A stretch of DNA of 32,731 nt from RUG721 sp040307385 (lineage in GTDB: Bacteria; Actinomycetota; Coriobacteriia; Coriobacteriales; Atopobiaceae): positions 1 through 32,731 of the forward strand of contig JAWRJQ010000021.1 of NCBI GenBank assembly GCA_040307385.1, in the 5' to 3' direction. The position numbers were made by a program, and so were the translations under genes. Under the pieces are notes generated by a model. The model was not told the origin of the DNA, ran no database searches, and saw nothing but the letters and a program-made list of their open reading frames with translations. Below are positions 21,911 through 28,913 of this stretch, one piece after another. Positions within the stretch are counted from its first letter, which is position 1, and every line of letters starts with the position of its first letter.

Positions 21911-24193
21911 ATGCAAGTACAAACGACTTCTTCCGATCAGCTCATGGATGTGGTGCTCCGTATCCGCGAGCTGAGGGACATCATGGGCTACTCCACCGAG
22001 GAGATGGCGCGCCGTACCGGGATTTCCCACGAGCAGTACCTCGAGTACGAGAAGGGCGCGATCGATCTTCCGTTCACCTTCCTGCACAAGTGCGCGCAGG
22101 CGTTCGGCGTCGAGATCATCCAGCTTCTCGAGGGCCACACCCCCCGGCTCACGAGCTATGCGGTCACCCGCCGCGACATGGGCCTCGTGACCGCCCGCGA
22201 GAACAGCATCATGATCCAGGACATGGCATCCCGCTTCGGCAACAAGCTCGCCACGCCCTACTGGGTCACCTACCAGTATTCCGAGGAGCTCCAGAACAAG
22301 CCCATCCGCACCACCACCCACGGCGGCCAGGAGTTCGACCTGGTGATCAGCGGCACCATGAAGGTGCAGGTGGGCGAGAACACCGAGATCCTCCACGAGG
22401 GCGACAGCATCTTCTACAACAGCTCCACGCCGCATGGCATGATCGCCACCAACGGCAAGGACTGCGTGTTCCTGGCCATGATCATGGCGGCCGAGGAAAA
22501 AGACCAGCGGCCCGGCGTCCTCGCGCCCCACGTGCAGGAAATCGAACCCGAGACGCTTCTGGCGCGCAAGTTCGTCCAGACCGTCGAGGACAAGAACCAC
22601 ATGCTCAAGTCCATCAACTTCACCAATGCCGATACGTTCAACTTCGCCTTCGACATCGTTGACGCGCTGGGCCGCAGGCATCCGGACAAGCTCGCCATGG
22701 TGCACGTCGCCAAGGATATGACCGAGCGCCGCTTCACCTTCAAGGACATCAAGGACGCATCGTCGCAGGCGGCCAACTACTTCACGTCGCTCGGCATCAA
22801 GCGCGGCGACCGCGTCATGCTGGTGCTCAAGCGCCACTACCAGTTCTGGTTCGCCATGCTCGGCCTCCACAAGATCGGCGCCGTGGCCATTCCCGCCACC
22901 GCGCAGCTGCTCGAGCACGATTTCGCCTACCGCTTCAAGACCGCGGGCGTGACGGCCATCGTGTGCACCGCCGACGATGACGTGGCGCATCAGGCCGAGC
23001 TCGGCGAGGAGGCCGTTGGCGCGGAGCTGCTCAAGATCATGGTGGGCGGCAGCCGCGAGGGCTGGCACGATTTCGATGCCGAGTACGGCTTCTACACTAG
23101 GCGCTACCGCCGCCGGGACGATTCGCCCTGCGGCGACGACCCCATGGTCATGTTCTTCAGCTCGGGCACCACCGGCTATCCCAAGATCGCGACCCACAGC
23201 TACAAATACGCGCTCGGCCACTACACCACCGCCAAATACTGGCATCTGGTGGATCGCGACGGCCTGCACTTCACCATCTCGGAGACCGGCTGGGGCAAGG
23301 CGCTCTGGGGCAAGCTCTACGGGCAGTGGCTGTGCGAGGGCGCCGTCTTCGTGTACGACTTCGATCGCTTCCGCGCCGACGAGATCCTCCCCATGTTCTC
23401 GAAGTACAACATCACCACGTTCTGCGCTCCTCCCACCATGTACCGCATGCTCATCAAGCAGGACCTCTCCAAGTACGACCTGTCGTCCATCCGCCACGCC
23501 ACCACGGCGGGCGAGGCTCTGAACCCCGAGGTGTTCTATCAGTTCGAGAAGGCCACGGGCCTGCGTATCGCCGAGGGATTCGGCCAAACCGAGACCACCC
23601 TCACCATCGGCAACCTCGTGGGCCAGCCCATCAAGCCCGGCTCCATGGGCAAGCCGACTCCCGGTTACGACGTCAAGATCCTCGACAACGACGGCAATAT
23701 CGCCGAGGACGGCGTCAACGGCGAGATCGTCATCCGCGCCGACGAGAACTCCGATCACCGCATCTGCGGCCTGTTTCTCGGGTACTACGAGGACGGCGAC
23801 AAAACCCGCGCTGCCTGGCATGACGGCTGGTACCATACCGGCGACCTGGCCTGGCGCGACGAGGACGGCTTCTTCTGGTACGTGGGCCGCTCGGATGACG
23901 TCATCAAGTCGTCCGGCTACCGCATCGGGCCGTTCGAGATCGAGAACGTCATCATGGAACTCCCGTACGTGCTGGAATGCGGCGTCTCCGCCGCTCCCGA
24001 CGAGGTGCGCGGCCAGGTGGTCAAGGCAAGCATCGTGCTCGTGGACGGCGTGGAGGGAACCGACGAGCTCGCCAAGGAAGTCCAAAGCTACGTCAAGAAG
24101 CACACGGCGCCGTACAAGTATCCGCGCATCGTGGTGTTCCGCGACGAGCTGCCCAAGACCATCAGCGGCAAGATCATGCGCAACCAGCTCTAA
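21911..24193 (+). CDS. Fusion: XRE helix-turn-helix + cupin + medium-chain acyl-CoA synthetase
   Basis: A 760-residue three-domain protein. Residues 12-75 are an XRE helix-turn-helix (IRELRDIMGYSTEEMARRTG, ISHEQYLEYEKG). Residues about 115-195 are a cupin (TTTHGGQEFDLVISGTMKV; GDSIFYNSSTPHGM) with one of the usual first-motif histidines replaced. From about 240 to the end is an AMP-forming ligase of the medium-chain ACSM-like group: SSGTTGYPKIATHS (from Ser417), ISETGWGKALWGKLYGQW, GFGQTETTL, YHTGDLAWRDEDG, VGRSDDVIKSSGYRIGP and catalytic Lys754 in TISGKIMRNQL. XRE-cupin proteins normally act as ligand-sensing repressors, so this enzyme may read its own substrate or product and control the operon. 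A 77-base gap precedes it, with a small hairpin (AGTCCG/CGGACT). GAGAGAGGAAC is the ribosome binding site. Confidence 0.88.
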   Translation: MQVQTTSSDQLMDVVLRIRELRDIMGYSTEEMARRTGISHEQYLEYEKGAIDLPFTFLHKCAQAFGVEIIQLLEGHTPRLTSYAVTRRDMGLVTARENSIMIQDMASRFGNKLATPYWVTYQYSEELQNKPIRTTTHGGQEFDLVISGTMKVQVGENTEILHEGDSIFYNSSTPHGMIATNGKDCVFLAMIMAAEEKDQRPGVLAPHVQEIEPETLLARKFVQTVEDKNHMLKSINFTNADTFNFAFDIVDALGRRHPDKLAMVHVAKDMTERRFTFKDIKDASSQAANYFTSLGIKRGDRVMLVLKRHYQFWFAMLGLHKIGAVAIPATAQLLEHDFAYRFKTAGVTAIVCTADDDVAHQAELGEEAVGAELLKIMVGGSREGWHDFDAEYGFYTRRYRRRDDSPCGDDPMVMFFSSGTTGYPKIATHSYKYALGHYTTAKYWHLVDRDGLHFTISETGWGKALWGKLYGQWLCEGAVFVYDFDRFRADEILPMFSKYNITTFCAPPTMYRMLIKQDLSKYDLSSIRHATTAGEALNPEVFYQFEKATGLRIAEGFGQTETTLTIGNLVGQPIKPGSMGKPTPGYDVKILDNDGNIAEDGVNGEIVIRADENSDHRICGLFLGYYEDGDKTRAAWHDGWYHTGDLAWRDEDGFFWYVGRSDDVIKSSGYRIGPFEIENVIMELPYVLECGVSAAPDEVRGQVVKASIVLVDGVEGTDELAKEVQSYVKKHTAPYKYPRIVVFRDELPKTISGKIMRNQL

Positions 24194-24202
24194 GGCGCTG
24201 CC

Positions 24203-24883
24203 ATGGAATGCAAAAGGCTGACGCTCTTCGCGGGCCATTACGGCAGCGGCAAGACCAACATCGCGCTCAACTGGGCTTCCTGGTTGCGCGCGCAGGGTCT
24301 TCCCGTTGCGGTGGCCGACATCGACATCGTGAATCCGTATTTCCGCACCAAGGATGCGGAGAAGCAGCTCGCGGAGCAGGGCATCTCCCTGATCGTCTCC
24401 GCGTTCGCGAACTCCAACGTGGACGTTCCCGCCCTTCCCAAGGAGATCTACGCGTTGGTGGGCGATCGCAGCACGTACGGCGTGCTCGATATCGGCGGTG
24501 ACGATAGGGGAGCGCTCGCGCTTGGCCGCTATGCGCCCGCCATTCTCGCCGAGGACGACTATGAGATGCTCTTCGTGGCCAACGCGGCCCGTCCGCTCAC
24601 CCGCACGGTGGATGACGCGCTCGCGGTGCTCCGCGAGATCGAGGGGGCCTGCGGGCTGCCGTTCACGGGCATCGTGAACAACACCAACCTCGGCCCCGAT
24701 ACCACGGCGGAAACCGTGCTGTCGAGCCGCGCCTATGCGGAGGGGCTTGCGCAGGCCGCGGGCCTGTCGCTCAAGATGACGACCGTGGACGAACGCGTGG
24801 CTGCAGAACTCGGGGGACAGGTGAAAAACCTGTTCCCGCTATCTATACTTGAACTGTATTACATGGAGAAGAGAGGGGTGTAA
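24203..24883 (+). CDS. MinD/ParA-like P-loop ATPase
   Basis: A 226-residue cytoplasmic ATPase of the SIMIBI (MinD/ParA/Mrp) class. Walker A is AGHYGSGKTN (residues 10-19). DIDIVNPYFRTKD (from 39) follows as the switch I region, LDIGGDDRGALAL as the Walker B/switch II region, and GIVNNTNLG as the base-recognition segment. It lacks the second lysine of the deviant KGGxGKT P-loop and any membrane-targeting helix. It sits nine bases after the ligase gene and one base before the ferredoxin gene. Relatives near ferredoxin oxidoreductase genes in clostridia suggest a helper in cluster loading or complex assembly, but the function is unknown. Confidence 0.8.
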   Translation: MECKRLTLFAGHYGSGKTNIALNWASWLRAQGLPVAVADIDIVNPYFRTKDAEKQLAEQGISLIVSAFANSNVDVPALPKEIYALVGDRSTYGVLDIGGDDRGALALGRYAPAILAEDDYEMLFVANAARPLTRTVDDALAVLREIEGACGLPFTGIVNNTNLGPDTTAETVLSSRAYAEGLAQAAGLSLKMTTVDERVAAELGGQVKNLFPLSILELYYMEKRGV

Positions 24884-24884
24884 T

Positions 24885-25091
24885 ATGGCGAAGCTTACCT
24901 TTAAAGAAGAGCTGTGCAAGGGCTGCGGTCTGTGCGTCAGCGTATGCCCCAAGCACATTCTCGAGCTTTCGACCAGCCATCTCAACCAAAAGGGCTATGC
25001 TCCCGTGACGCTCGTGGATCCTCAGGAGTGCATCGCCTGCGCGTCGTGCGCTCTGATGTGCCCCGACTGCGTCATCACCGTCGAGCGTTAG
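24885..25091 (+). CDS. 2-oxoacid:ferredoxin oxidoreductase delta subunit (2x[4Fe-4S] ferredoxin)
   Basis: A 68-residue bacterial-type ferredoxin subunit. Two cluster motifs are complete: Cys11, 14, 17 and 21 (CKGCGLCVSVC) and Cys49, 52, 55 and 59 (CIACASCALMC), with an extra Cys62. It carries electrons between the TPP-containing core and free ferredoxin. The start at 24885 follows AGAGGGG; the frame continues upstream without a better start. It opens the oxidoreductase block and lies one base after the ATPase stop, so all are one transcript. Confidence 0.93.
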   Translation: MAKLTFKEELCKGCGLCVSVCPKHILELSTSHLNQKGYAPVTLVDPQECIACASCALMCPDCVITVER

Positions 25092-25103
25092 GAGGCGAGA
25101 TAC

Positions 25104-26168
25104 ATGAGCGAAAAAGTCCTGATGAAGGGTAACGAGGCCATCGCCGAGGCGGCGATTCTCGCCGGATGCCGGCACTACTTCGGCTACCCCATCACGCCGC
25201 AGACCGAGATCGCGGCCTACATGGCCAAGAAGATGCCCAAGATCGACGGCACCTTCCTGCAGGCCGAAAGCGAGATCGCTGCCATCAACATGGTCTACGG
25301 CGTGGCCTCGACCGGCAAACCGGCCATGACGTCCTCATCGAGTCCCGGCATCTCCCTCAAGTGCGAGGGCATCTCCTACCTTGCCGGCGCCGATCTGCCT
25401 GCGTTCATCGTGAACGTGCAGCGCGGAGGCCCCGGCTTGGGCGGCATCCAGCCATCGCAGTCGGACTACTTCTTGGCAACGCGCGGCCCGGGGCACGGTG
25501 ATTTCCACGTGCTGGTGTTCGCGCCGGCGTCCGTTCAGGAGATGGCCGACCTCACCGGCCGCGCCCTGCACCTGGCGTGGAAGTATCGCATGCCCGCGAT
25601 GCTGCTCGCCGACGGCACCATGGGCCAGATGATGGAGCCGGTGGAGCTTCCCGAGGCGCATGAGGCTTTCGGCGCCGATAACCCTTGGGCCGTCACCGGC
25701 ACGGAGATGGCGCGCGAGCACAACATCGTCAACTCCCTCGAGCTGTCGCCCGAGGTGCTCGAGCAGAAGAACCTCGCCCGTTTCGAGCGCTATGCTCAGG
25801 CCGAGGCCGAGGAGTGCGCATGGGAGGAATACCGCATGGACGATGCCGAGATCTGCATCGTGTCGTACGGCATCACCGCGCGCATCGCGCGCAACGCCAT
25901 CGTGACCGCGCGCGAGGAGGGCATCAAGGTGGGTATGATCCGCCCCATCACTCTCTGGCCGTTCCCCAAGAAGCCGCTGCTCGCCGCTGCGGATATGGTC
26001 GACTCGTTTTTGTGCGTGGAGCTCAACATGGGCCAGATGGTCGAGGACGTCGAGCTTGCCATCCGCTGCAAGAAGCCCGTCGATTTCTGCGGGCGCGTGG
26101 GCGGGATGATCCCCACCCCCGATGAAGTGCTCGACCATATCCACACGCTTGCGGAAGGGAGGCGATAG
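25104..26168 (+). CDS. 2-oxoacid:ferredoxin oxidoreductase alpha subunit (VorB/KorA-like)
   Basis: A 354-residue subunit with the pyrimidine-binding domain of the oxidoreductase that interconverts a 2-oxoacid and CoA with acyl-CoA, CO2 and reduced ferredoxin. Signature stretches are MKGNEAIAEAA, GYPITPQTEIAAYMA, QAESEIAAINMVYG, TSSSSPGISLK and NVQRGGPGLGGIQPSQSDY. The close match to clostridial VorB proteins favours 2-oxoisovalerate or similar branched-chain acids, but 2-oxoglutarate enzymes are near relatives, so the substrate is not certain. The domain III transketolase C-like part (SYGITARIARNAIVTAREEG) follows in the same chain. The start follows AGGAGG. The next gene begins two bases after its stop. 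Confidence 0.92.
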   Translation: MSEKVLMKGNEAIAEAAILAGCRHYFGYPITPQTEIAAYMAKKMPKIDGTFLQAESEIAAINMVYGVASTGKPAMTSSSSPGISLKCEGISYLAGADLPAFIVNVQRGGPGLGGIQPSQSDYFLATRGPGHGDFHVLVFAPASVQEMADLTGRALHLAWKYRMPAMLLADGTMGQMMEPVELPEAHEAFGADNPWAVTGTEMAREHNIVNSLELSPEVLEQKNLARFERYAQAEAEECAWEEYRMDDAEICIVSYGITARIARNAIVTAREEGIKVGMIRPITLWPFPKKPLLAAADMVDSFLCVELNMGQMVEDVELAIRCKKPVDFCGRVGGMIPTPDEVLDHIHTLAEGRR

Positions 26169-26169
26169 C

Positions 26170-26907
26170 ATGATCGTGTTCGAGAAACCCCATGCGCTCA
26201 CCGACGTGCCGTTCCACTATTGCCCCGGCTGCACGCACGGCATCATCCATCGCCTGGTCGCCGAAGCCATCGACGAGCTGGGCATCGAAGGCAAAACCAT
26301 CGGCATCGCGCCCGTGGGCTGCTCCGTTTTGGCCTACAACTACTTTGCGTGCGACATGATCGAGGCATCCCATGGACGTGCGCCCGCCGTCGCCACCGGC
26401 GTGAAGCGCGCCCTGCCCGAGAACGTGGTCTTCACCTATCAGGGCGATGGCGATCTCGCCTCCATCGGCCTGTGCGAGACGGTCTCCACCGCCGCGCGCG
26501 GGGAGAACATCACCATCATCTTCATCAACAACGCCATCTACGGCATGACCGGCGGTCAGATGGCGCCCACGTCGCTTGTCGGCCAGGTTACCCAGACCTC
26601 GCCGTATGGGCGCGATGCCCAGACGCAGGGCTATCCCATCCAGATCTGCGAGATGCTGGCCACGCTCGAGGCGCCCGCGTATCTCGAGCGCGTTGCGGCG
26701 AACAGCGTCAAGAACGTACGTCGCGCTAAGAAGGCCATCAAGAAGGCCTTCCAGAACCAGGTCGAGGGCAAGGGCTTCTCGCTGGTGGAGGTGCTCTCCA
26801 CCTGCCCCACCAACTGGGGTATGACGCCCGAGAAGGCCCTTCAGTGGATCGACGAGGCCATGATTCCGCAGTATCCGCTCGGCGTGTTTCGCGATAAGGA
26901 GGCATAA
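26170..26907 (+). CDS. 2-oxoacid:ferredoxin oxidoreductase beta subunit (TPP-binding)
   Basis: A 245-residue subunit that binds thiamine diphosphate. The TPP-Mg motif is GDGD (92-95), followed after about 25 residues by the asparagine pair INN (120-121) and IYGMTGGQMAPTS. The opening HYCPGCTHGIIHRL (Cys18, Cys21) and VGCSVLAYNYF are typical of VOR/KOR beta chains. It pairs with the alpha subunit to form the active site. The start at 26170 lies one base after the alpha stop, with GGGAGGCG as the ribosome binding site. Confidence 0.93.
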   Translation: MIVFEKPHALTDVPFHYCPGCTHGIIHRLVAEAIDELGIEGKTIGIAPVGCSVLAYNYFACDMIEASHGRAPAVATGVKRALPENVVFTYQGDGDLASIGLCETVSTAARGENITIIFINNAIYGMTGGQMAPTSLVGQVTQTSPYGRDAQTQGYPIQICEMLATLEAPAYLERVAANSVKNVRRAKKAIKKAFQNQVEGKGFSLVEVLSTCPTNWGMTPEKALQWIDEAMIPQYPLGVFRDKEA

Positions 26908-26909
26908 CG

Positions 26910-27449
26910 ATGGCAGACCATGAGATCGTCATCGCCGGCTTCGGCGGGCAGGGCCTGCTCTTCGCGGGCAAGGTGCTCGCCCATGCGGGCCTGCTCGAAG
27001 GGCGCGAGCTCAGCTGGCTGCCCTCGTACGGTCCCGAGATGCGCGGCGGCACCGCAAACTGCAACGTCATCCTAAGCGATACGCCGGTAGGCTCGCCCAT
27101 CGTGCAGCATCCCAACGTGCTCATCGTGATGAATGCGCCCTCGCTCGACAAGTACGAGCCCTTGGTGGCTCCGGGAGGCAAGATCTTCGTCGACGCGACC
27201 CTCGTCACCCGCAAGGTGGAGCGCGACGATGTCGAGGTGTTCTACGTGCCCGCCACCCAGATGGCCACCGACATGGGCTATCACGGCCTCGCGAACATGG
27301 TGCTTCTGGGCGCGGTGCTGCGCGAGACGGGCTGCGTGGGGGACGAGACCCTCGATGAGGCCCTCCATTACGTGATTCCCGCACGCAAGGCCGACCTGTT
27401 CGAGGCAAACAAAGCGTGCATCGAGGCGGGGAAGGCGTACATACGCTAG
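26910..27449 (+). CDS. 2-oxoacid:ferredoxin oxidoreductase gamma subunit
   Basis: A 179-residue gamma subunit with the family markers GFGGQGLLFAGKVLA (residues 10-24), SYGPEMRGGTANCNVILSD and PNVLIVMNAPSLDKY. This domain completes the four-part core (delta-alpha-beta-gamma) and helps bind CoA and stabilise the complex. It starts two bases after the beta stop with AAGGAGG and is the last gene of the eight-gene operon; a hairpin region and a lower-GC transporter gene follow. Confidence 0.93.
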   Translation: MADHEIVIAGFGGQGLLFAGKVLAHAGLLEGRELSWLPSYGPEMRGGTANCNVILSDTPVGSPIVQHPNVLIVMNAPSLDKYEPLVAPGGKIFVDATLVTRKVERDDVEVFYVPATQMATDMGYHGLANMVLLGAVLRETGCVGDETLDEALHYVIPARKADLFEANKACIEAGKAYIR

Positions 27450-27453
27450 CTAC

Positions 27454-27603
27454 ATGCGACTCTGCGGCATCGGATTGCCCTGCGCCAGCGTTGTGTGCCC
27501 CCAACGTCTTACTCCTTGGATAAGGTCGTTGGGAGGCCCGAATCCTTGGAGGAGGGTGGTCCGGTGCCGCAGGGGTGACGGACCCCTAGCCCCGGTGCTT
27601 TAA
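27454..27603 (+). CDS. Possible 49-residue leader peptide upstream of the MFS gene
   Basis: ATG at 27454 opens a 49-codon frame ending in TAA at 27601-27603, eleven bases before the transporter start. The product begins MRLCGIGLPCASVV and is rich in Arg, Pro and Cys. There is no clear ribosome binding site and the frame could be chance in GC-rich DNA. Its position over the hairpins would fit translation-dependent attenuation of the transporter. Confidence 0.2.
   Translation: MRLCGIGLPCASVVCPQRLTPWIRSLGGPNPWRRVVRCRRGDGPLAPVL
27500..27583 (+). promoter_or_regulatory. Structured leader before the MFS transporter
   Basis: CCCAACG (27500-27506) pairs with CGTTGGG (27527-27533), with an inner CTTA/TAAG stem, giving one hairpin. 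A second, AGGGGT/ACCCCT around a GACGG loop, lies at about 27567-27583. They end about 30 bases before the transporter start. They may terminate the upstream operon, regulate the transporter, or both. No riboswitch class was recognised. Confidence 0.4.
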
Positions 27604-27614
27604 CGAGGTTTACG

Positions 27615-28769
27615 ATGAGTACTGCAAAACATGCGCTGATAGATAATTTTCTGATATTGCAGATTGCAGACTTCATATCGTCGTTTGGGTCCTCGATGAC
27701 GTCTTTGGCGCTGACCGCCGTCATCTATACGCGGACGGACAGCCTGACAGCAGCTGCCCTCTTCAGCTTGCTGACGCTGCTGCCGCAGTTCATAATATCC
27801 CCGTTCATCTCGCGCGCGAAGATCGGCACGAGCTTCAAGAACCTGTTCTTCATAGGGGAATTCGTCTGCGTCATCCCTCTTGTCCTCTTGATGATGACCG
27901 ATGAGATCCTGCTGATCTATGTGATCTACTTTGCGTATTGCTCGGTATTCTTCTTCCTGGAGTGCTTTAGAGCCGAATACCTGAAAAGAATCAGCAACGA
28001 TGGCAATATCCAATCTCGTCAGGGGATATCCAGATTCGTCAACGGGTTAGTGGTTGTGATAGGCCCATTGGCGGGAGGCGTCATATTGTCCAGATTCGGA
28101 ATGAGATCTGTCTACACCTTGGACATCGTCACCTATTTCATTGCTGCTGCGGTCGTATTGCTGATGCACGGCGATGAAAAGCCCTCTGTCAACGAGAGGG
28201 GGAGAAGCGCCGATGTCTTGAAGACGCTCAAGCAGAATCGCGACATCCTTTCCGGAAGTTTGCTGATCACATTCATCGGCGGTACTGTCTCGATCTTGAC
28301 GATCGAATACATCTACAAGGTGATCTCGGGAGACACGCTGCAGTATTCGGTGCTGATGAGCGCCATGGCGCTCGGCGCGTCGCTTGGCAACCTCATCGGA
28401 GTGATTCCCTTCGTTTCACAGCATATGAGAAACACCTCAAACGCCGCTGTGATTCTCCTCGGCATGCTGCTTCTCAGCGTGCTTTTCAGACCGCAGTTCG
28501 CCGTTATGGCGGTTATTTTGACGCTGAGCGGTATCCTGAGCTCCATAGTTATGCTGCGCTATGCCACGGAGCTGTTCGTCCGGAATTCGGACGGGGAGCT
28601 GAGGGACGGCTATCTGGCTTTTCAGAATACCATCGACTCATCGAATGCCCTGTCAAAGCCATTTGGGTCATGTATGAACTCCGTTCTGGGCTGCGTTACA
28701 TCCATCGCCGCGCTCGGTTGCGTGTTCATCGTATTTGGAATGAGGCTTTTTGCTGCCAAAGAAGCATAG
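27615..28769 (+). CDS. MFS transporter, lower GC than its neighbours
   Basis: A 384-residue polytopic membrane protein of the major facilitator superfamily, with about eleven or twelve hydrophobic segments and the style of drug- or antibiotic-efflux MFS proteins (FISSFGSSMTSLALTAVIYT near the N-terminus; FVNGLVVVIGPLAGGVILSRFG in the middle, resembling motif C of exporters). The central cytoplasmic loop is hydrophilic (GDEKPSVNERGRSADVL). The substrate is unknown. The DNA is noticeably less GC-rich than the flanks, with ATA and TTG codons that neighbours avoid, suggesting recent transfer. The start follows CGAGG. A strong bidirectional terminator follows 20 bases after the stop. Confidence 0.87.
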   Translation: MSTAKHALIDNFLILQIADFISSFGSSMTSLALTAVIYTRTDSLTAAALFSLLTLLPQFIISPFISRAKIGTSFKNLFFIGEFVCVIPLVLLMMTDEILLIYVIYFAYCSVFFFLECFRAEYLKRISNDGNIQSRQGISRFVNGLVVVIGPLAGGVILSRFGMRSVYTLDIVTYFIAAAVVLLMHGDEKPSVNERGRSADVLKTLKQNRDILSGSLLITFIGGTVSILTIEYIYKVISGDTLQYSVLMSAMALGASLGNLIGVIPFVSQHMRNTSNAAVILLGMLLLSVLFRPQFAVMAVILTLSGILSSIVMLRYATELFVRNSDGELRDGYLAFQNTIDSSNALSKPFGSCMNSVLGCVTSIAALGCVFIVFGMRLFAAKEA

Positions 28770-28789
28770 GCATCATATGTGCTTCCTAT

Positions 28790-28822
28790 TGAAAACAGCA
28801 ACAGATTCTGTTGCTGTTTTCA
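28790..28822. terminator. Strong intrinsic terminator, usable both ways
   Basis: TGAAAACAGCAACAG (28790-28804) and CTGTTGCTGTTTTCA (28808-28822) are perfect reverse complements with a 3-base loop. A/T-tracts at both feet suit termination of the MFS transcript and, from the other side, of the DUF1648 transcript. Confidence 0.85.
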
Positions 28823-28838
28823 TGTCGATCTGCATGCT

Positions 28839-28903
28839 ACGCACGAAGGCGCTGCCCTTCTCGTCCACCTGCGGCTCTACAGGGCGAGATGGCCTTCGTG
28901 CGT
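28839..28903. repeat. Long two-part hairpin after the DUF1648 gene
   Basis: ACGCACGAAGGC (28839-28850) and GCCTTCGTGCGT (28892-28903) are exact reverse complements over 12 bases. Inside, CTCGTCC and GGGCGAG pair over 7 bases including one G-T. The element lies eleven bases past the stop of the minus-strand gene. No T-tract follows, so it may be a transcript-end stabiliser, a small repeat element or a small RNA. Confidence 0.55.
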
Positions 28904-28913
28904 AAACCTCGGC

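Noticed and set aside
21875..24238. 787-codon open frame on the minus strand
   Set aside because: Shadow of the HTH-cupin-ligase gene; low-complexity composition and no ribosome binding site.
27567..27583. Hairpin with a GACGG loop resembling one half of a mini-ykkC (guanidine-II) riboswitch
   Set aside because: The class needs two hairpins with ACGR loops; no second one is found nearby, and the closing pairs differ.
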